Part shown: one piece after another, positions 5,483 to 7,159 of the stretch
How the letters are laid out: the number at the start of each line of letters is the position of its first letter
How positions within the stretch are numbered: the first letter of the stretch is position 1
Source: Syntrophobacterales bacterium
Lineage (GTDB): Bacteria > Desulfobacterota > Syntrophorhabdia > Syntrophorhabdales > WCHB1-27
Direction of reading: 5' to 3'
DNA: 7,159 bases
Assembly (NCBI GenBank): GCA_017881765.1
Contig: JADGQN010000246.1
Span: 1 to 7,159, forward strand
The notes under the pieces: generated by a model
Databases searched by the model: none
Told to the model about the DNA's origin: nothing
Seen by the model: only the letters and a program-made list of their open reading frames with translations
Position numbers and translations under genes: made by a program

Positions 5483-5510
5483 CGTCACGCGTCACGCGTC
5501 ACGCGTCACC
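5483..5510. repeat. Heptamer array 3: CGTCACG, 3 perfect copies plus one variant
   Basis: Perfect units start at 5483, 5490 and 5497; CGTCACC starts at 5504. The unit is palindromic except for its central base (CGT-C-ACG). Only 8 nt separate it from array 2, and it ends 18 nt before the radical SAM start codon, just upstream of that gene's ribosome-binding site. Confidence 0.9.
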
Positions 5511-5528
5511 GCTTCTCAAAGGTTCTCC

Positions 5529-7159
5529 ATGCTTGACATCCCTCGCCACATAACGAGGCCCGGGCGCTATATCGGGACCGAGCCGAACGCCCCGTTCAAG
5601 GACCCGAAGAATGTAGATATCCGATTTGCCCTCTGCTATCCGGATATCTATGAGATCGGGATGTCCTATCACGGTTTTTTCCTCCTGCTCGAGATTGCCA
5701 ATGGCATCGACCGCGTCTGGTGTGAGCGCTGCTTTGCCCCCTGGTATGACATGGAAATGTACATGAGGGAGCAGCACATCCCCCTTTTCACGCTGGAATC
5801 AAAGACTCCTCTTTCACGGATGGACCTTGTCGGCTTTTCACTCTCCTATGAGATGAACATAACCAATGTCCTGAATATGCTTGACCTTGCGAGTATACCG
5901 CTGGAAGCGCGCAATAGGGAGGCCGGTCCGATCGTGATTGGAGGAGGGCCTCTCGTCCTGAACCCCAAGCCCTTTGAACGCTTCTTTGACTTGCTCGTTG
6001 TGGGCGAAGCAGATTCGGCCCTTAAGGATATCCTTCTGAGGCTCCGCGAGCTGAAGGGCCTCCCCAGAGAAACAATCATACAAGAACTGGCCACGCTCGA
6101 CGGGGTCTACTCACCCCTTTTGGGCACAGACCGTGTCAGGCGACTCTACATCGACGACCTGGATGCTTCTTATCATCCCGTGAGGCTACCGATCCCGGTC
6201 GTCAGCAGTGTTCATGACCGGCTGAACATCGAGATTTCCAGGGGCTGCGGGAATGGCTGTCGGTTCTGCATCGCGGGATATGGTTACCGGCCCTATAGGG
6301 AACGGAGTGTCCCGGTACTCGCCCAGATCATCAAAGAAGCGATCGGCAGGACCGGTTACGAAGAGATATCACTGCTCTCACTCAGCTCAGGTGACTACAG
6401 CCATCTCCACGAGCTTCTATCGCACATGAGAAGCCACTTCAACAGCATCTCCCTTTCCCTTCCCTCTCTCAAGATCGGCAGCGTCGGTGAAGACGAAATT
6501 CGACTCCTTGGAGAAGGCGCACGGGGTGGGTTTACTTTCGCGCTGGAAGCCGCATCACCTAATCTCAGGGACAGGCTTAACAAGAACATGGACCTCGATC
6601 TTTTTCTCAGCCAGCTGCCGCTTCTCCGGAAATATGGCTGGCGCAATGTAAAGCTCTACCTGATGATCGGCTTTCCGTGGGAAACGGAGGAAGACCTCCT
6701 CGCCCTGCGCGAAGTCATTGAGCCGTTTGCGCGTCAGCATATTGACGTCAACCTGTCCATATCGCCGCTCACCCCCAAGCCGCATACGCCCTTTCAGTGG
6801 TTGCCGATGGAGTCCGAAGCATCTCTGGAGCGGAAAATCTCCGTTATCAGGCAAAGTCTGCCAAAACGGGGCGTGAAACTGAAGTTTCGGGATGTCAAGA
6901 GGGCCATGACCGAAGCCCTGATTGCGCGCGGTGATGACCGGCTCGCGCCTCTTTTCCTTGAGCTGCACGCGCGAGGGGTAAGACTTGAGGCATGGAGTGA
7001 GTTTTCGAGACCTGACCTTTATGAAGACTGGCTTAACCGCAATGGCGACGTGCGAGAAAGCTTGCTTGGCGGGCGCAACATGGATAGCGCGCTGCCGTGG
7101 GACTTCATCGATACGGGAATAGATCGGGCTTTCGTCCGCGAGGAACTGCGCAAGGCGGA
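5529..7159 (+). CDS. Radical SAM protein with B12-binding-like N-terminus, TIGR03960-like (3' end outside window)
   Basis: From ATG 5529 the frame stays open for 543 codons to the right edge. The N-terminal part (about 25-190) resembles a B12-binding-type domain: YPDIYEIGMSYHG, GFSLSYEMNITNVLNMLDLA, then IGGGPLVLNPKPFERFFD. The radical SAM core follows with EISRGCGNGCRFC: Cys240, Cys244 and Cys247 form the CX3CX2C site for a 4Fe-4S cluster. Later segments are LSLSSGDYS, a TFALEAAS strand, KLYLMIGFP and PKPHTPFQW, in the order known for TIGR03960. The C-terminal part (ARGDDRLAPLF, LPWDFIDTGI) also fits. The family's reaction is not established. Relatives are often fused to, or followed by, a DUF2344/TIGR03936 domain near ribosome or RNase genes; whether that holds here lies outside the window. 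ATG 5529 has AAAGG (5518-5522) 6 nt upstream. The 165-nt leader to the mutase gene is largely heptamer arrays. Confidence 0.88.
   Translation, partial: MLDIPRHITRPGRYIGTEPNAPFKDPKNVDIRFALCYPDIYEIGMSYHGFFLLLEIANGIDRVWCERCFAPWYDMEMYMREQHIPLFTLESKTPLSRMDLVGFSLSYEMNITNVLNMLDLASIPLEARNREAGPIVIGGGPLVLNPKPFERFFDLLVVGEADSALKDILLRLRELKGLPRETIIQELATLDGVYSPLLGTDRVRRLYIDDLDASYHPVRLPIPVVSSVHDRLNIEISRGCGNGCRFCIAGYGYRPYRERSVPVLAQIIKEAIGRTGYEEISLLSLSSGDYSHLHELLSHMRSHFNSISLSLPSLKIGSVGEDEIRLLGEGARGGFTFALEAASPNLRDRLNKNMDLDLFLSQLPLLRKYGWRNVKLYLMIGFPWETEEDLLALREVIEPFARQHIDVNLSISPLTPKPHTPFQWLPMESEASLERKISVIRQSLPKRGVKLKFRDVKRAMTEALIARGDDRLAPLFLELHARGVRLEAWSEFSRPDLYEDWLNRNGDVRESLLGGRNMDSALPWDFIDTGIDRAFVREELRKA

Noticed and set aside
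5364..5510. CRISPR array.
   Set aside because: Units are 7 bp, head to tail without spacers, and no cas gene is present.
5364..5528. Intrinsic terminator after the mutase gene.
   Set aside because: The arrays are all one orientation and no GC-rich stem followed by a T run was found, so read-through into the radical SAM gene is likely.

Overview
The window looks like ordinary chromosome of a Gram-negative, probably anaerobic bacterium, most likely of the former Deltaproteobacteria (Desulfobacterota). That placement is inference. It rests on the style of the proteins: a radical SAM protein of the B12-binding-like TIGR03960 type, the longer form of LOG protein with an N-terminal extension, an AlgC-type phosphohexomutase and a soluble PAS-PAS-HisKA_2 kinase. 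No phage, transposon, CRISPR, rRNA or tRNA was found.

Layout. Minus strand, left to right: the first 31 codons of a NUDIX hydrolase running off the left edge (1-93), a soluble two-PAS sensor histidine kinase (385-1899) and a LOG-family protein (2208-2858). Transcription runs leftward: LOG, then kinase, then NUDIX, with gaps of about 300 nt, so they need not be one operon. Plus strand: a ROK-family sugar kinase (3046-3990), a phosphomannomutase/phosphoglucomutase (4002-5363) and a radical SAM protein cut by the right edge (5529-7159). LOG and ROK are divergent and share a compact promoter region around 2876-2927.

How the genes may work together. The ROK kinase and the hexose-phosphate mutase are almost certainly co-translated, since the mutase ribosome-binding site overlaps the kinase stop codon. 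Together they would turn a free hexose into hexose-6-phosphate and then hexose-1-phosphate for nucleotide-sugar, glycogen or surface-polysaccharide synthesis. The radical SAM gene lies 165 nt downstream on the same strand and may be co-transcribed; its function is unknown. The histidine kinase has no response regulator beside it in this window.

The most unusual content is between the genes. Three of the four intergenic gaps hold different short-word repeats: a CTTGAGG word reiterated on both strands, often 24 bp apart (178-350); a low-complexity purine/pyrimidine region with a perfect 25-bp inverted repeat (2040-2177) and a 24-bp tandem repeat; and three successive heptamer arrays sharing a GTCA core (5364-5510). 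The fourth gap (2859-3045) holds the divergent promoters and dyad elements. I did not find a convincing new multi-gene system; these repeats are the best leads.
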